From DAOTWP01 sp034435675 (GTDB taxonomy: Bacteria; Chloroflexota; Anaerolineae; Aggregatilineales; Phototrophicaceae), in NCBI GenBank assembly GCA_034435675.1, contig DAOTWP010000094.1, positions 1 to 16,897 of the forward strand: a DNA stretch of 16,897 nucleotides, in the 5' to 3' direction. The position numbers were made by a program, and so were the translations under genes. This document shows positions 1-7,820 of this stretch, in pieces. The notes below the pieces were generated by a model. It saw only the letters and a program-made list of their open reading frames with translations. It ran no database searches and was not told where the DNA came from. How positions within the stretch are numbered: position 1 is the first letter of the stretch; each line of letters begins with the position of its first letter.

Positions 1-1
1 G

Positions 2-106
2 CGCTTTACCGGCGACGAGGCGCAGCACGGCATGACGCTCTACAACCTGCTGATGCTGGGCGCGCTGGATGCGCTGCGCCGCGAGGTCATCGCGGGTATG
101 CCGTGA
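2..106 (+). CDS. C-terminal end of an unidentified protein (5' end outside window)
   Basis: An open frame enters from the left edge and ends at TGA 104-106, giving 34 visible residues that start RFTGDEAQHG and end REVIAGMP. The stretch is helix-like (a leucine-rich NLLMLGALDALRR segment), and its codons are GC-rich at third positions like the neighbouring real genes. I do not recognise the family from so short a tail. It points the same way as the hydrolase at 303, but 196 bases separate them, so they need not be co-transcribed. The call rests on the open frame at the window edge and on codon usage only. Confidence 0.5.
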   Translation, partial: RFTGDEAQHGMTLYNLLMLGALDALRREVIAGMP

Positions 107-302
107 TGCACGCGCCCTATGGTTGGGCATGGATTGGGTTTAGATTTCGGTACGGTCTGTGGTTTACCTGTTTTTGCCTGTTTAGCAGGGTGCTGCGTCA
201 CTGCTGTGCAGCGTGTGTTCAGGAATCTCGTATTCGCGGTGACAGCTATAGTCCTTTGTGTTCTGGTGTCTTTGTGTTCAACATTGTTTTTGAAGGAGTC
301 GC

Positions 303-1415
303 ATGCTGCGCCGGGTAGGAATCTTCTTGCTGCTTGCTCTGCTTGCCGCGCAGGCACCCGCGCAGCCAGCCGAGCCGCCACCGCCCGCGCCCGGCAGCGT
401 CATCAGCGGGTTTGGCGCACAACCACTCTACGCCGAGCCGGATGAACGCAGCGCCGTGCTGACCTACCTCATTGACGGCGCGCCGGTGCTGATTGATGGG
501 CGCACGGCTGATCTGCGCTGGCTGCGGGTGCTTGCGCCCGCCAGCGAACGCCAGCCCGAAGCCTACGGCTGGATGCAGCTTGTGATGATTACGACCGCTG
601 CCGATCTTTACGCGCTGCCGGTCATTGCGCCTTCACCGCAGGCAGTGCTGGAGCATCTGCGGCTGTGGAACCTGACGCCGTACATGGTTGAAGTTTACCG
701 GGCGGGGCAGGCGTCCGGCAGGCGGGCGAACTTCTTCGCCAAAGTGGGCGACAGCATCACGGTCAACAGCAACTTTCTGACTCCGTTTGGTTATCCCGGT
801 GCATACGATCTGGGCGCGTTTGGCAGTTTGCAGCCGGTGATTGAGCACTTCAGCAGCGGCACAGACAACCCGTTTACTGCCGTGTCCAGCGCGGCACGTA
901 CCGGTTGGACCACGCGCGATCTGCTGCGCCAATTTGACTACGCCAGCGGAAGCTGCAACCGGGGCGAAACGCCGCTGGACTGCGAATACCGGGTGTTTCA
1001 GCCCGCCTTCGCGCTGATCCTGATCGGCACGAATGACACCGGCATCGTCCCGTTGGACGAATACCGCGCCAACCTTGCGCGTGTGGTCGAAACCACACTG
1101 GAGCGCCAGGTCATCCCCGTGCTGAACACCATCCCCACCCTGCGGCGCGATCCGTCGCTCTCGTGGCTGTATAACCTCGCCATTGTCGAAACGGCAGCGG
1201 CGTATCAAATTCCGCTGGTGAACACCTGGCTGGCGCTGCAAAGCCTGCCCAATCAGGGTCTGGCATTCGACGGCGTTCACCCCTCAATCCCGCCTAGCGA
1301 AAACGGCGCGGGCAGCTTCACGCCGGAAAACCTGCAATATGGGCATACGGCGCGCAACCTGCTCACGCTGCAAGCGCTGGAATGGCTGCTGGCAGGCGTG
1401 CAAATGGCGGAGTGA
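303..1415 (+). CDS. Secreted SGNH/GDSL-type hydrolase with N-terminal SH3-like domain
   Basis: The 370-residue product is probably an exported esterase or lipase-like hydrolase. The ATG at 303 follows an AAGGAG ribosome site (293-298). Residues 1-20 form a signal peptide (RR, then a Leu/Ala core, then AQA), followed by a proline-rich linker. Residues about 34-97 resemble a bacterial SH3-like domain (LYAEPDERSAVLTYLIDG, later YGWMQL). The catalytic domain carries the SGNH blocks: GDSI at 149-152 (nucleophile Ser151), GTND at 242-245 (Asn244), and DGVH at 323-326 (Asp323 and His326). All of these key residues are visible. In the family these residues hydrolyse ester or acyl bonds; the substrate here cannot be read from sequence. 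The SH3-like part may tether it to the cell envelope, which is inference. The gene appears monocistronic, since a new promoter starts right after its stop. Confidence 0.88.
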   Translation: MLRRVGIFLLLALLAAQAPAQPAEPPPPAPGSVISGFGAQPLYAEPDERSAVLTYLIDGAPVLIDGRTADLRWLRVLAPASERQPEAYGWMQLVMITTAADLYALPVIAPSPQAVLEHLRLWNLTPYMVEVYRAGQASGRRANFFAKVGDSITVNSNFLTPFGYPGAYDLGAFGSLQPVIEHFSSGTDNPFTAVSSAARTGWTTRDLLRQFDYASGSCNRGETPLDCEYRVFQPAFALILIGTNDTGIVPLDEYRANLARVVETTLERQVIPVLNTIPTLRRDPSLSWLYNLAIVETAAAYQIPLVNTWLALQSLPNQGLAFDGVHPSIPPSENGAGSFTPENLQYGHTARNLLTLQALEWLLAGVQMAE

Positions 1416-1431
1416 TCCGTCTTTAGACCGA

Positions 1432-1461
1432 TTGACACCTGCCGCAAACGTATGCTACACT
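1432..1461 (+). promoter_or_regulatory. Sigma-70 type promoter with extended -10
   Basis: A consensus TTGACA (1432-1437) is followed after 18 bases by TACACT (1456-1461), preceded by TGC to give an extended -10 element. It is the best promoter match in the window. It drives the mini-ORF at 1508 and possibly the acetyltransferase and RIO kinase. The 12-mer TATGCTACACTG recurs at the ECF sigma gene (12170-12181, minus). Confidence 0.75.
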
Positions 1462-1507
1462 GCGCACAGTGTTTAATTTTCCCCCTCAGATTAGGGAGGC
1501 GCGTTTT

Positions 1508-1570
1508 ATGGCTAAAGTCACCACTGCTCTTGTCGCCAAAGCGAGTGCGCCGTCCCGCTGCCACGCCTGA
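1508..1570 (+). CDS. Putative 20-residue leader peptide or truncated ORF start
   Basis: ATG at 1508 is preceded by AGGGAGG (1493-1499) and sits about 45 bases downstream of a strong promoter. The frame encodes a 20-residue peptide (starting MAKVTTALVAK) and stops at TGA 1568-1570. Its good initiation signals contrast with its length. Nineteen bases after the stop lies a 9-bp hairpin, an arrangement seen in attenuator leader peptides. A shifted frame over its end also reads plausibly (LPRLIAFRAGIV), so it could instead be the start of a gene broken by a frameshift. No family is recognised. Confidence 0.35.
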   Translation: MAKVTTALVAKASAPSRCHA

Positions 1571-1967
1571 TTGCCTTTCGCGCGGGTATCGTGCTCAGCC
1601 CTGACTGCTGAGCGCGTCTGATCCGCCTTTCCACAAGCGTGTAATTTCCAGCGGCGTCACGGAACGCAGCATTGAACCAATGCTGACGCTTCTGTTGTCC
1701 TGCTTGCCGCAGTGCTTGCAGCCTTCCGGTGCACTCGCCCCACTTCGGGGTTGAGATGTCGGTGTGTTCGTTTTTATGTTTGAACACATGCGCCGGGTGG
1801 CTGCTTTTGATTCTGCCACCTCAGCACCTCTCAACCGCATACCGCCCTGCGCCGCGTGATCGCATAACCGTTTGAGGCATTCACGCATGGCGCGCCGGCA
1901 GGTCTGCCACCCGACGGCAGCCTGATCGCTCTGAAAAGTGATGCGATGCACAGAAGGAGGTGACGCT

Positions 1968-2654
1968 ATGACGACGGCTATGCCTGTACTTGAAACTGAA
2001 CGTTTGACCATCCGCCCGCTGGCGCTGGATGACCTGCACACAGCACACCAGATCACTGCTGATGCCGGTTGGGTTGACCCTGACCTGACGCCGGAGCAAG
2101 CGCTGGCGCAGCGCCGGGAGTGGCTGGAATGGGCAGTGCGCAACACGCCCGCACTCGCCAGGCTTTACCAACCGCCCTACGGTGACCGTGCTGTAGTGCT
2201 CAAGTCCACCAACCAGATGATCGGTATGGTTGGGTTGGTACCCACCGCCGGTCCGTTTGGGCAGCTGCCGTTCTTTGCAGCGCGCGACGGGCACGAAAAC
2301 CGCCGCAGTCGCCCGGAATTTGGCTTGTTCTGGGCGCTGCTGGGTGAGCAGCAGGGCAAAGGCTTTGCGACAGAGGCAGCACGCGCACTGGTCGAGTATG
2401 CCTTTAACGTGCTGCAACTGCGGCAGATCGTTGCCACAACAGACTTTGACAACAGCGCTTCGCAGCGGGTTATGCTCCGACTGGGCATGACCATAGACCG
2501 AAATCCCTACCCTGAGCCGGAGTGGCTTCAAATTGTGGGGATACTGGATGACACCATGTTCGCCAAACAGCAGCTTATCGGGATGACCGCGCAGGTCAAC
2601 CTGGCAGCAAACGCAAATCATCAACCCGAACACACAAAGGAAAACCAGAGTTGA
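1968..2654 (+). CDS. GNAT acetyltransferase, RimJ/RimL-like
   Basis: The 228-residue protein has the layout of Acetyltransf_3 (RimJ/RimL type) enzymes, which move an acetyl group from acetyl-CoA to an amine. It opens with the typical ETERLTIRPL strand (9-18). The acetyl-CoA loop is QQGKGFATEAA (128-138), and the motif-B region NSASQRVMLRLGM follows (162-174). The ATG at 1968 is chosen because a near-perfect AAGGAGGTGA lies at 1954-1963; a GTG at 1938 would add ten unlikely residues. The substrate may be a ribosomal protein, an antibiotic or another amine and cannot be told. Its stop overlaps the start of the RIO kinase gene (TTGA, 2651-2654), so the two are probably translated together. Confidence 0.85.
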   Translation: MTTAMPVLETERLTIRPLALDDLHTAHQITADAGWVDPDLTPEQALAQRREWLEWAVRNTPALARLYQPPYGDRAVVLKSTNQMIGMVGLVPTAGPFGQLPFFAARDGHENRRSRPEFGLFWALLGEQQGKGFATEAARALVEYAFNVLQLRQIVATTDFDNSASQRVMLRLGMTIDRNPYPEPEWLQIVGILDDTMFAKQQLIGMTAQVNLAANANHQPEHTKENQS

Positions 2655-3679
2655 GTACTTATCACGCAGCAAATGACGACTTCGACCGCCAGAGCGACCG
2701 CTACAGCGACTACGAAGCCCGTTTCGACCCGATGCAGTCTGACCGGCAGGCGCGCCGCAAACGCAAGCCCAAGGTCAAGCACACGCCCAAGAAGGATTCG
2801 CAGCAGGTTTTGCAGGACATCGCCGACCCCATCGGCATGGAGGGCGGCTTTGAGACCACCTACCGCCCCAGTTTGTTTGAACAGGGCTGGCTGGAAGACT
2901 CGCTGCGCCCGTTCATCGAACTGGAATGGATTACCGATGTGCTGGGGCGTGTGCGCGGCGGCAAAGAGGCAAATGTCTACCGCTGTGCGGCACACCCGCG
3001 CACCGGCTATACGCTGCTGGCGGCAAAGGTCTACCGCCCGCGCATGTTTCGCAGCCTGAGCAATGACGCTATGTACCGTGAAGGGCGCACTGTGCTGGAT
3101 AAGGACGGCAAGCTGATTAAGGATGACCGTTCAATCCGTGCGATGGGCAAAAAGACCGGCTTCGGCGTACAGGTTGCGCATACCTCGTGGCTGTCGTATG
3201 AGTACACCACGCTGCAAACGCTGCACATGACCGGCGCGGCAGTCCCGGAGCCGATTGCCACCAGCAGCAACGCCCTGCTGATGGGTTATGTGGGCGACGA
3301 AAGCATCGCCGCCCCGGCGCTCAGCGAGGTGAAACTGCAACCGGATGAGGCGCAAGTGTTGTTTCTGGACGTGCTGCGCAATGTGGAGTTGATGCTCAAG
3401 CACGGCGTCGTCCATGGCGACCTTTCCGCCTACAACATCCTCTACTGGGACGGCGAGATCACGCTGATTGACTTCCCGCAGGTGGTTAGCCTGAAGAACA
3501 ACAGCAACGCGCGCTTTATCCTCGAACGCGACATTCAGCGTGTCTGCGAATACTTCAGCGCGCAAGGAGTCGCGTGTGAGGCTCCGGAACTGGTTCGGCG
3601 GCTGTGGCGGCGTTACAACCCGCGCAGCGCGCAGGATACAGCGGCGGATCTCTCGCGTTTCGAAGTGGATGAGGAATAG
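2651..3679 (+). CDS. RIO1-family serine/threonine protein kinase
   Basis: The 342-residue protein is a RIO kinase, a minimal protein-kinase fold without activation loop. Residues 1-60 are charged and lysine-rich (RRKRKPKVKHTPKK at 35-48). A winged-helix-like region follows, then the flexible ATP loop GKEANVYR (104-111) and Lys126 in AAKVY. The catalytic loop is HGDLSAYN (255-262, Asp257), and the metal motif is IDFPQ (273-277, Asp274). All RIO signature residues are present, so it should be active. Archaeal and eukaryotic RIO kinases act in small-subunit ribosome maturation; bacterial ones are largely uncharacterised. The start is TTG at 2651 with AAAGGA at 2636-2641, overlapping the acetyltransferase stop by 4 bases. 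Pairing with a RimJ/L-like acetyltransferase hints at ribosome-related modification, which is inference. Confidence 0.9.
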   Translation: MSTYHAANDDFDRQSDRYSDYEARFDPMQSDRQARRKRKPKVKHTPKKDSQQVLQDIADPIGMEGGFETTYRPSLFEQGWLEDSLRPFIELEWITDVLGRVRGGKEANVYRCAAHPRTGYTLLAAKVYRPRMFRSLSNDAMYREGRTVLDKDGKLIKDDRSIRAMGKKTGFGVQVAHTSWLSYEYTTLQTLHMTGAAVPEPIATSSNALLMGYVGDESIAAPALSEVKLQPDEAQVLFLDVLRNVELMLKHGVVHGDLSAYNILYWDGEITLIDFPQVVSLKNNSNARFILERDIQRVCEYFSAQGVACEAPELVRRLWRRYNPRSAQDTAADLSRFEVDEE

Positions 3680-3769
3680 CGCAGCAAGGGCACATCCCTG
3701 CCACCTGTGCAGCGGTGTGCCTTTGTTGTGCGCCAGCCTGAGCTGTCTGTAGCGCCCGTGCATTCCTGC

Positions 3770-3778
3770 TGCTACAAT
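3770..3778 (+). promoter_or_regulatory. Extended -10 promoter of the carboxypeptidase gene
   Basis: TGCTACAAT at 3770-3778 lies 36 bases before the ATG at 3814. No good -35 hexamer is seen at the usual distance, so recognition would depend on the extended TGC-TACAAT element, as at 10288 (minus). Confidence 0.55.
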
Positions 3779-3813
3779 ACATTCGCAAAAGTTTTTCAAC
3801 GAGAGGATGCCAC

Positions 3814-5325
3814 ATGAGCGCAAACCAGAGTGAGAACTATCAAAAGCTGCTCGCCCGGCTGGACGACATCTTCCAGCTCAATGCCGCTGCCGGGCTGCTC
3901 GCCTGGGATCAGCAGGTGAACATGCCCGCTGCGGGGGCGCAGGCACGCGGCGCGCAATTGGCAGTGCTCGCCCGCCTGAGCCACGAACTATTCACTGCTG
4001 ACGAAACGGCGCGCCTGCTCGAAGCAGCGGCGGTCGATCTGCAAGGGATGCCCTACGACAGCGACGCGGTGAGTATGCTGCGCGTGGTGCAGCGCGATTA
4101 TGCGCTGAACACCCGTTTCCCGGCGGCGTTTGTGGCAGAAAACAGCCGCCTGCAAGCGGAAGCGAACCCGGTGTGGGCGCAGGCGCGCGCCCAGAACAAT
4201 TTCGCCGCGTTCCAGCCCTATCTGGAGCGTATGTTTGAGATGGCGCGGCAGGCGGCGGAGTACCTGGGTTACGCCGAACATCCTTATGATGCCCTGCTGG
4301 ATCGTTTTGAACAGGGTATGACCGCCTCCACCGTGAAGGCGTTGTTCGAGGGGCACAAACCGGCTCTGGTGGAACTGGTCGCCGCCATTCAGCAGCAGCC
4401 GCAGGTGGACGACAGCCTGCTGCACCAGCCGTTTGCTGTGGACAAACAGCGCCAGTTTGCCCGGCAGATCGTCGAGACGATGGGTTTTGACTTTGCGCGT
4501 GGGCGTGAAGACCTGGCGGTACATCCGTTCGCCAGCGGCAGCACGCGCAATGATGTGCGCCTGACCCTGCGCGTTTATCCTGACTTCTTCAACCCGGCAT
4601 TCTTCGGGCTGGTGCATGAGGCAGGGCACGGCATGTATGAGCAGGGCATTGGGGAAAGCGTGGATAGGACATTCCTCGGCGGCGGTACGTCGCTGGGGGT
4701 CCATGAGTCGCAGTCGCGCATGTGGGAGAACATCGTCGGGCGCAGCCAGGGGTTCTGGTCATGGGCGCTGCCGCTGCTCAAGCAGACCTTCCCGCAGTTG
4801 GGGCAGGTCACACTGGATCAATTCTACCGCGCCATTAACAAGGTTGAACCCTCGTTCATCCGTGTGGAGGCTGATGAAGCCACCTACAACCTGCACATCA
4901 TGCTGCGTTTCGAAATCGAGATGGGATTGCTGGACGGCAGCATTCGCGTTGCTGACCTGCCGCAGGAATGGAGCGCGCGCTTTGACCAGTATTTTGGCAT
5001 TGTGCCGCCCAACGACGCCGAAGGGGTGCTTCAGGATATTCACTGGTCGATTGGATTGATCGGCTATTATCCGACCTATGCGCTGGGCAACCTGCTTTCT
5101 GTGCAGTATTACAATCAGGCACTCAAGGCGCACCCGGCAATCCCGGAGGAGATGACGCAGGGGAAGTTCGACACGCTGCGCCGCTGGCTGAACGAGAATA
5201 TTCACCAGCACGGGCGCAAGTTCACCTCAGGCGAACTGACTCAGCGCGTGACTGGAGAGTCGATCCAGTACAGCGATTACCTGAGCTATCTAAAGACGAA
5301 ATACAGCGAAATCTATAGACTCTGA
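3814..5325 (+). CDS. M32 family metallocarboxypeptidase (Taq-type carboxypeptidase)
   Basis: This 503-residue cytosolic zinc carboxypeptidase releases C-terminal amino acids from peptides. Its length matches the family, and every M32 signature is visible in order: HPF (237-239), DVRLT (247-251), the zinc motif HEAGH (268-272, Glu269 catalytic), HESQ (297-300, Glu298 as third ligand), IRVEAD (349-354) and GVLQDIHW (404-411). There is no signal peptide. The ATG at 3814 has GAGAGG at 3801-3806. The gene has its own promoter and ends 5 bases from the convergent dihydrouridine synthase gene, with no visible terminator hairpin between them. Family membership is near certain; a role in peptide recycling is inferred. 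Confidence 0.95.
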   Translation: MSANQSENYQKLLARLDDIFQLNAAAGLLAWDQQVNMPAAGAQARGAQLAVLARLSHELFTADETARLLEAAAVDLQGMPYDSDAVSMLRVVQRDYALNTRFPAAFVAENSRLQAEANPVWAQARAQNNFAAFQPYLERMFEMARQAAEYLGYAEHPYDALLDRFEQGMTASTVKALFEGHKPALVELVAAIQQQPQVDDSLLHQPFAVDKQRQFARQIVETMGFDFARGREDLAVHPFASGSTRNDVRLTLRVYPDFFNPAFFGLVHEAGHGMYEQGIGESVDRTFLGGGTSLGVHESQSRMWENIVGRSQGFWSWALPLLKQTFPQLGQVTLDQFYRAINKVEPSFIRVEADEATYNLHIMLRFEIEMGLLDGSIRVADLPQEWSARFDQYFGIVPPNDAEGVLQDIHWSIGLIGYYPTYALGNLLSVQYYNQALKAHPAIPEEMTQGKFDTLRRWLNENIHQHGRKFTSGELTQRVTGESIQYSDYLSYLKTKYSEIYRL

Positions 5326-5330
5326 GGCGG

Positions 5331-6374
5331 CTACAGCCACACTGCCAGCGCGCGCTCAATGTCCGCCAGCGTTTCGGCACGCACGATTTGCGCCCGTGCC
5401 TGCGCGGACTGCGGCAGCGCTTCCACATATTTGACCAACTGCCCGCGCAGTTCAAACAGCGCGACCTGTGCGGGCAGCGCGGTAGTACACAGCGTGAGTT
5501 CGGCATGGCGCAGGCACAACGCGGCGCGTTCGTGCGGGGTTGGCGCTGGCAGCGCGACCCCCTGCATCAGTTCAGCCGCAATCTGCCGGAAAATCCAGGG
5601 GTTACCCAGCGCCGCCCGCCCGATCATCACCGCATCACAGCCGGTTTGCGCCAGCATCCGCCGCGCGTCCGCCGGGCTTTTCACATCGCCGTTGCCAATC
5701 ACCGGGATGCTGACTGCCTGTTTGACCGCGCCAATCACCGACCAGTCCGGGCGTTCCCCGGTAAAGCCATCCTCCGCAAAGCGCCAGTGAACGGCGACTG
5801 CCGCTACACCACAGCGTGCTGCCGCCTGTGCGAAGGGCACTGCCGTCGGGTTGTCGCGCGTGAACCCGGCGCGGATTTTGACCGTCACTGGGACATCAAC
5901 CGCCCGCACCACCGCGTCAACCACGCGCTCCGCCGCGCAAAGGTCACGCAGCAGCGCCGCGCCGCTGCCAGTTTTTGCTACTTTGGGCACCCAGCAGCCC
6001 ATGTTGATGTCCACAATGTTTGCGCCATGCTCTACGACGATTCGCGCTGCCTGTGCCATCTGCTGCGGGTCTGCGCCGGAAAGCTGCACAGCGAACGGGC
6101 TTTCTGCCGCCGACCAGTCGAAGCGGGCGAAAGTGCGCTGGCGGGTGCTTTTGTGCAGCATAGCGCTGCTGCTGAGCAGTTCCGTGCAGACCAGCCCAAC
6201 CGCGCCTGTTTCCCGGCACAGCGCGCGAAAAACGTAGTTCGTCTGCCCCGCCATCGGTGCAAGCGTCAGCGGTACGGCGATTTGCACGCCGCTAATGTCG
6301 AACGGGCGCGGCACAGGCAGCGGGGTTGCGGGTGGATGATGTTCACGAAGCAGCATGGGACTCAAAAGCAGCAT
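5331..6374 (-). CDS. tRNA-dihydrouridine synthase (DusB-like) with altered active-site motifs
   Basis: This is an FMN-dependent TIM-barrel enzyme that reduces uridines in tRNA. Numbering from the ATG at 6374 (347 residues), the FMN-binding start APMAGQTNYVFR lies at about 39-50. The catalytic-cysteine motif NMGCWVPK has Cys127, VKIRAG lies at 165-170, HWRFAEDGFTG starts at His196, and GNGDV plus IGRAALGNPW lie toward the C-terminus. The usual motifs are NMGCP and HGRT; here Pro and Gly are both replaced by Trp (128 and 197), confirmed from the codons at 5991-5993 and 5784-5786. The start is uncertain: GTG 6476 overlaps the upstream gene by 14 bases, ATG 6356 is also possible, and none has a strong ribosome site. 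It probably forms a unit with the STAS-like gene. Confidence 0.85.
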   Translation of the reverse strand: MLLLSPMLLREHHPPATPLPVPRPFDISGVQIAVPLTLAPMAGQTNYVFRALCRETGAVGLVCTELLSSSAMLHKSTRQRTFARFDWSAAESPFAVQLSGADPQQMAQAARIVVEHGANIVDINMGCWVPKVAKTGSGAALLRDLCAAERVVDAVVRAVDVPVTVKIRAGFTRDNPTAVPFAQAAARCGVAAVAVHWRFAEDGFTGERPDWSVIGAVKQAVSIPVIGNGDVKSPADARRMLAQTGCDAVMIGRAALGNPWIFRQIAAELMQGVALPAPTPHERAALCLRHAELTLCTTALPAQVALFELRGQLVKYVEALPQSAQARAQIVRAETLADIERALAVWL

Positions 6375-6462
6375 CTTTGACCAATGCTGCTCATGATACG
6401 GGGTAAAGCCTGATTTTTCGACGGTTGGGTGACCGGGCAGCGCAACCAATCTGTCCCCGCGC

Positions 6463-6864
6463 TCAGGACGCGGCACGCACCTGCGCCGTCACTGATTGTA
6501 TTCCTGCCAGCGTGCGTGCCTCTTCGGGCGTTAGCGCTAGCAGCAGCACTTGATCAATGTTGTCATCAAAATGGCGAGCACGATTGAGTGCCGTGCACAG
6601 CGGCGGATAATCGGTGACAAAGATCAGCTTGCCTGCGTTGGCGGGCAGCGCGTCGCAGATAACCTGTAAGTGGATGAACAGTTTCTCCGGCACCTGCTGG
6701 ATGCGGCACAAATCAAAAATGCTGTCCACCTGGCTGGTGCTGCCCTCGATTAGTGCCAGCCCGCGCCGGAACGCCAGGTAAAATTCTGTCCAATTCCAGT
6801 CTTCGGTAAATTCATAATACAGCAGCGTTCTCGCCCTGCTGTCGAGGCGAACCGTAATACTCAT
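6463..6864 (-). CDS. Small STAS/SpoIIAA-like hypothetical protein
   Basis: The 133-residue protein has alternating strands and helices reminiscent of STAS or SpoIIAA-like folds: a strand near ITVRLD, a helix around WNWTEFYLAFRRGLALIEG, a strand DSIFDLCRI, and a later strand KLIFVTDYPPL with a helix TALNRARHF. No serine phosphorylation signature is clear, and I do not recognise a named family, so the fold call is tentative. The ATG at 6864 is preferred over the one at 6873 because the AGGAG at 6875-6879 would be one base from 6873 but ten bases from 6864. The gene ends about 90 bases before the dihydrouridine synthase start used here and overlaps the longest possible version of it. Confidence 0.65.
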   Translation of the reverse strand: MSITVRLDSRARTLLYYEFTEDWNWTEFYLAFRRGLALIEGSTSQVDSIFDLCRIQQVPEKLFIHLQVICDALPANAGKLIFVTDYPPLCTALNRARHFDDNIDQVLLLALTPEEARTLAGIQSVTAQVRAAS

Positions 6865-7027
6865 GGGTGCCATCTCCTCATGGGGCGCGCAGAGTGAATG
6901 GTGAAATTTTTTGCTAACGATAGTGTAACGCTAAAGTACGGTCATGCGTAGAGGACGGCAGGTTTATTTACGAGAATTTTAGAGCTGTGAAGGATTCCCC
7001 AAATAGCTTCGTTGCAGTCAGCACCGG

Positions 7028-7690
7028 TCAGTCTACCAGCACGCGCAGCAGCGCCGCCGCTTCCTGCTCGACGAATCCATGAAAAGCGCGGGCAGCGGCT
7101 TCGGTGTTGTCCTGTGCCAGTGCTTCAACCAGTGCCGCGTGCGCTTCCAGATGGCGCAGTTGAACCTGCAGCACGGCGGGGGCGTTGGCGCGGCGAATTC
7201 CATCCAGAATGCGCATCTGGTTATGCAGTTGGTGCAGCAGCGCGGCGGTCTGCGTGCCACCGGCAATTCGGGCGATTTCATCCTGCAAGCGGTAGAGCAT
7301 CTCTGTTGCTGCGGTAAAGTAGCTGTTCTGGGCGTGGGTGCGTGCGTCCGCCAGCATGTCGCGCAGATGCTGGATTTCCTGCTGGCTGATGCGTGCTGTC
7401 GCCCGCCGCAGCGCCAACCCGCCCACTGCCTCCAGCAGCGCGTAGACTTCTGCCGCTTCTTCAGAGCTGAAGGTGCGCACAAACGCCCCACGCCGGGAGG
7501 TCTTTACAATCCAGCCTTCATTTTCCAGAAGGCGCAGCGCATCGCGCACCGTGTTCTGGCTGACGCTGAACTCCTGCGCAATTGCCAGTTCGACCAGTCG
7601 TTCTCCGCTGAGATAGGTGCCATCGGCAATTGCCTGGCGCAAAACTACTGCGACTTCTTCTGCCAGTGTGTTGGCGTTACTCCGTTTCAT
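7028..7690 (-). CDS. GntR-family transcriptional regulator, FCD (FadR) subfamily
   Basis: The 220-residue protein has an N-terminal winged helix-turn-helix of GntR type (about 5-72): AEEVAVVLRQAIADGTYLSGERL, then QNTVRDALRLLENEGWI and the wing KTSRRGAFV. A helical effector domain of FCD type follows (about 78-215). FCD domains usually bind a metal and a carboxylate ligand through an Asp-x4-His motif plus two later histidines. Here the first motif position reads MLYRLQDEIA, lacking the histidine, while His184 (EAHAALVEAL) and His204 (AFHGFVE) remain. ATG 7690 gives the usual family length; a GTG at 7741 would add 17 residues and has no ribosome site. It lies downstream of the selenoprotein gene on the same strand, with a 24-base dyad between them, so local or self-regulation is plausible. 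Confidence 0.88.
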   Translation of the reverse strand: MKRSNANTLAEEVAVVLRQAIADGTYLSGERLVELAIAQEFSVSQNTVRDALRLLENEGWIVKTSRRGAFVRTFSSEEAAEVYALLEAVGGLALRRATARISQQEIQHLRDMLADARTHAQNSYFTAATEMLYRLQDEIARIAGGTQTAALLHQLHNQMRILDGIRRANAPAVLQVQLRHLEAHAALVEALAQDNTEAAARAFHGFVEQEAAALLRVLVD

Positions 7691-7820
7691 GGTCGTTTTG
7701 CGGTAGTCCCTGCGGGGTTTCGGCAAGTGTAATTCTTGCACACATTACCAGCAAAGGAGATGCGGCGCAATTTTGGGAAATATGGCACAAAGCTGCTCGG
7801 CGCAGCGCTGTTATCCGGCA

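Larger units (their letters stand above)
1416..1967 (+). other. Gene-poor 552-base stretch with promoter, mini-ORF and several hairpins
   Basis: No convincing long gene lies between the hydrolase and the acetyltransferase. What is visible: a strong promoter (1432-1461), a 20-codon ORF with a good ribosome site (1508-1570), and four inverted repeats. These are 1590-1598 with 1608-1616 (9 bp, one G-U), 1667-1674 with 1678-1685 (8 bp perfect, 3-base loop), 1738-1741 with 1747-1750, and CTGCC with GGCAG near 1904-1920. A perfect AAGGAGGTGA site then precedes the acetyltransferase. If transcription from the promoter reads through, the acetyltransferase has a 500-base structured leader. I recognise no known riboswitch, T-box, RNase P, tmRNA or SRP RNA motif in it. 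It could also be the decayed remains of a gene. Confidence 0.5.

Noticed and set aside
5322..5335. Bidirectional terminator between convergent carboxypeptidase and Dus genes
   Set aside because: The gap is only 5 bases and no stem with a T-run is visible.
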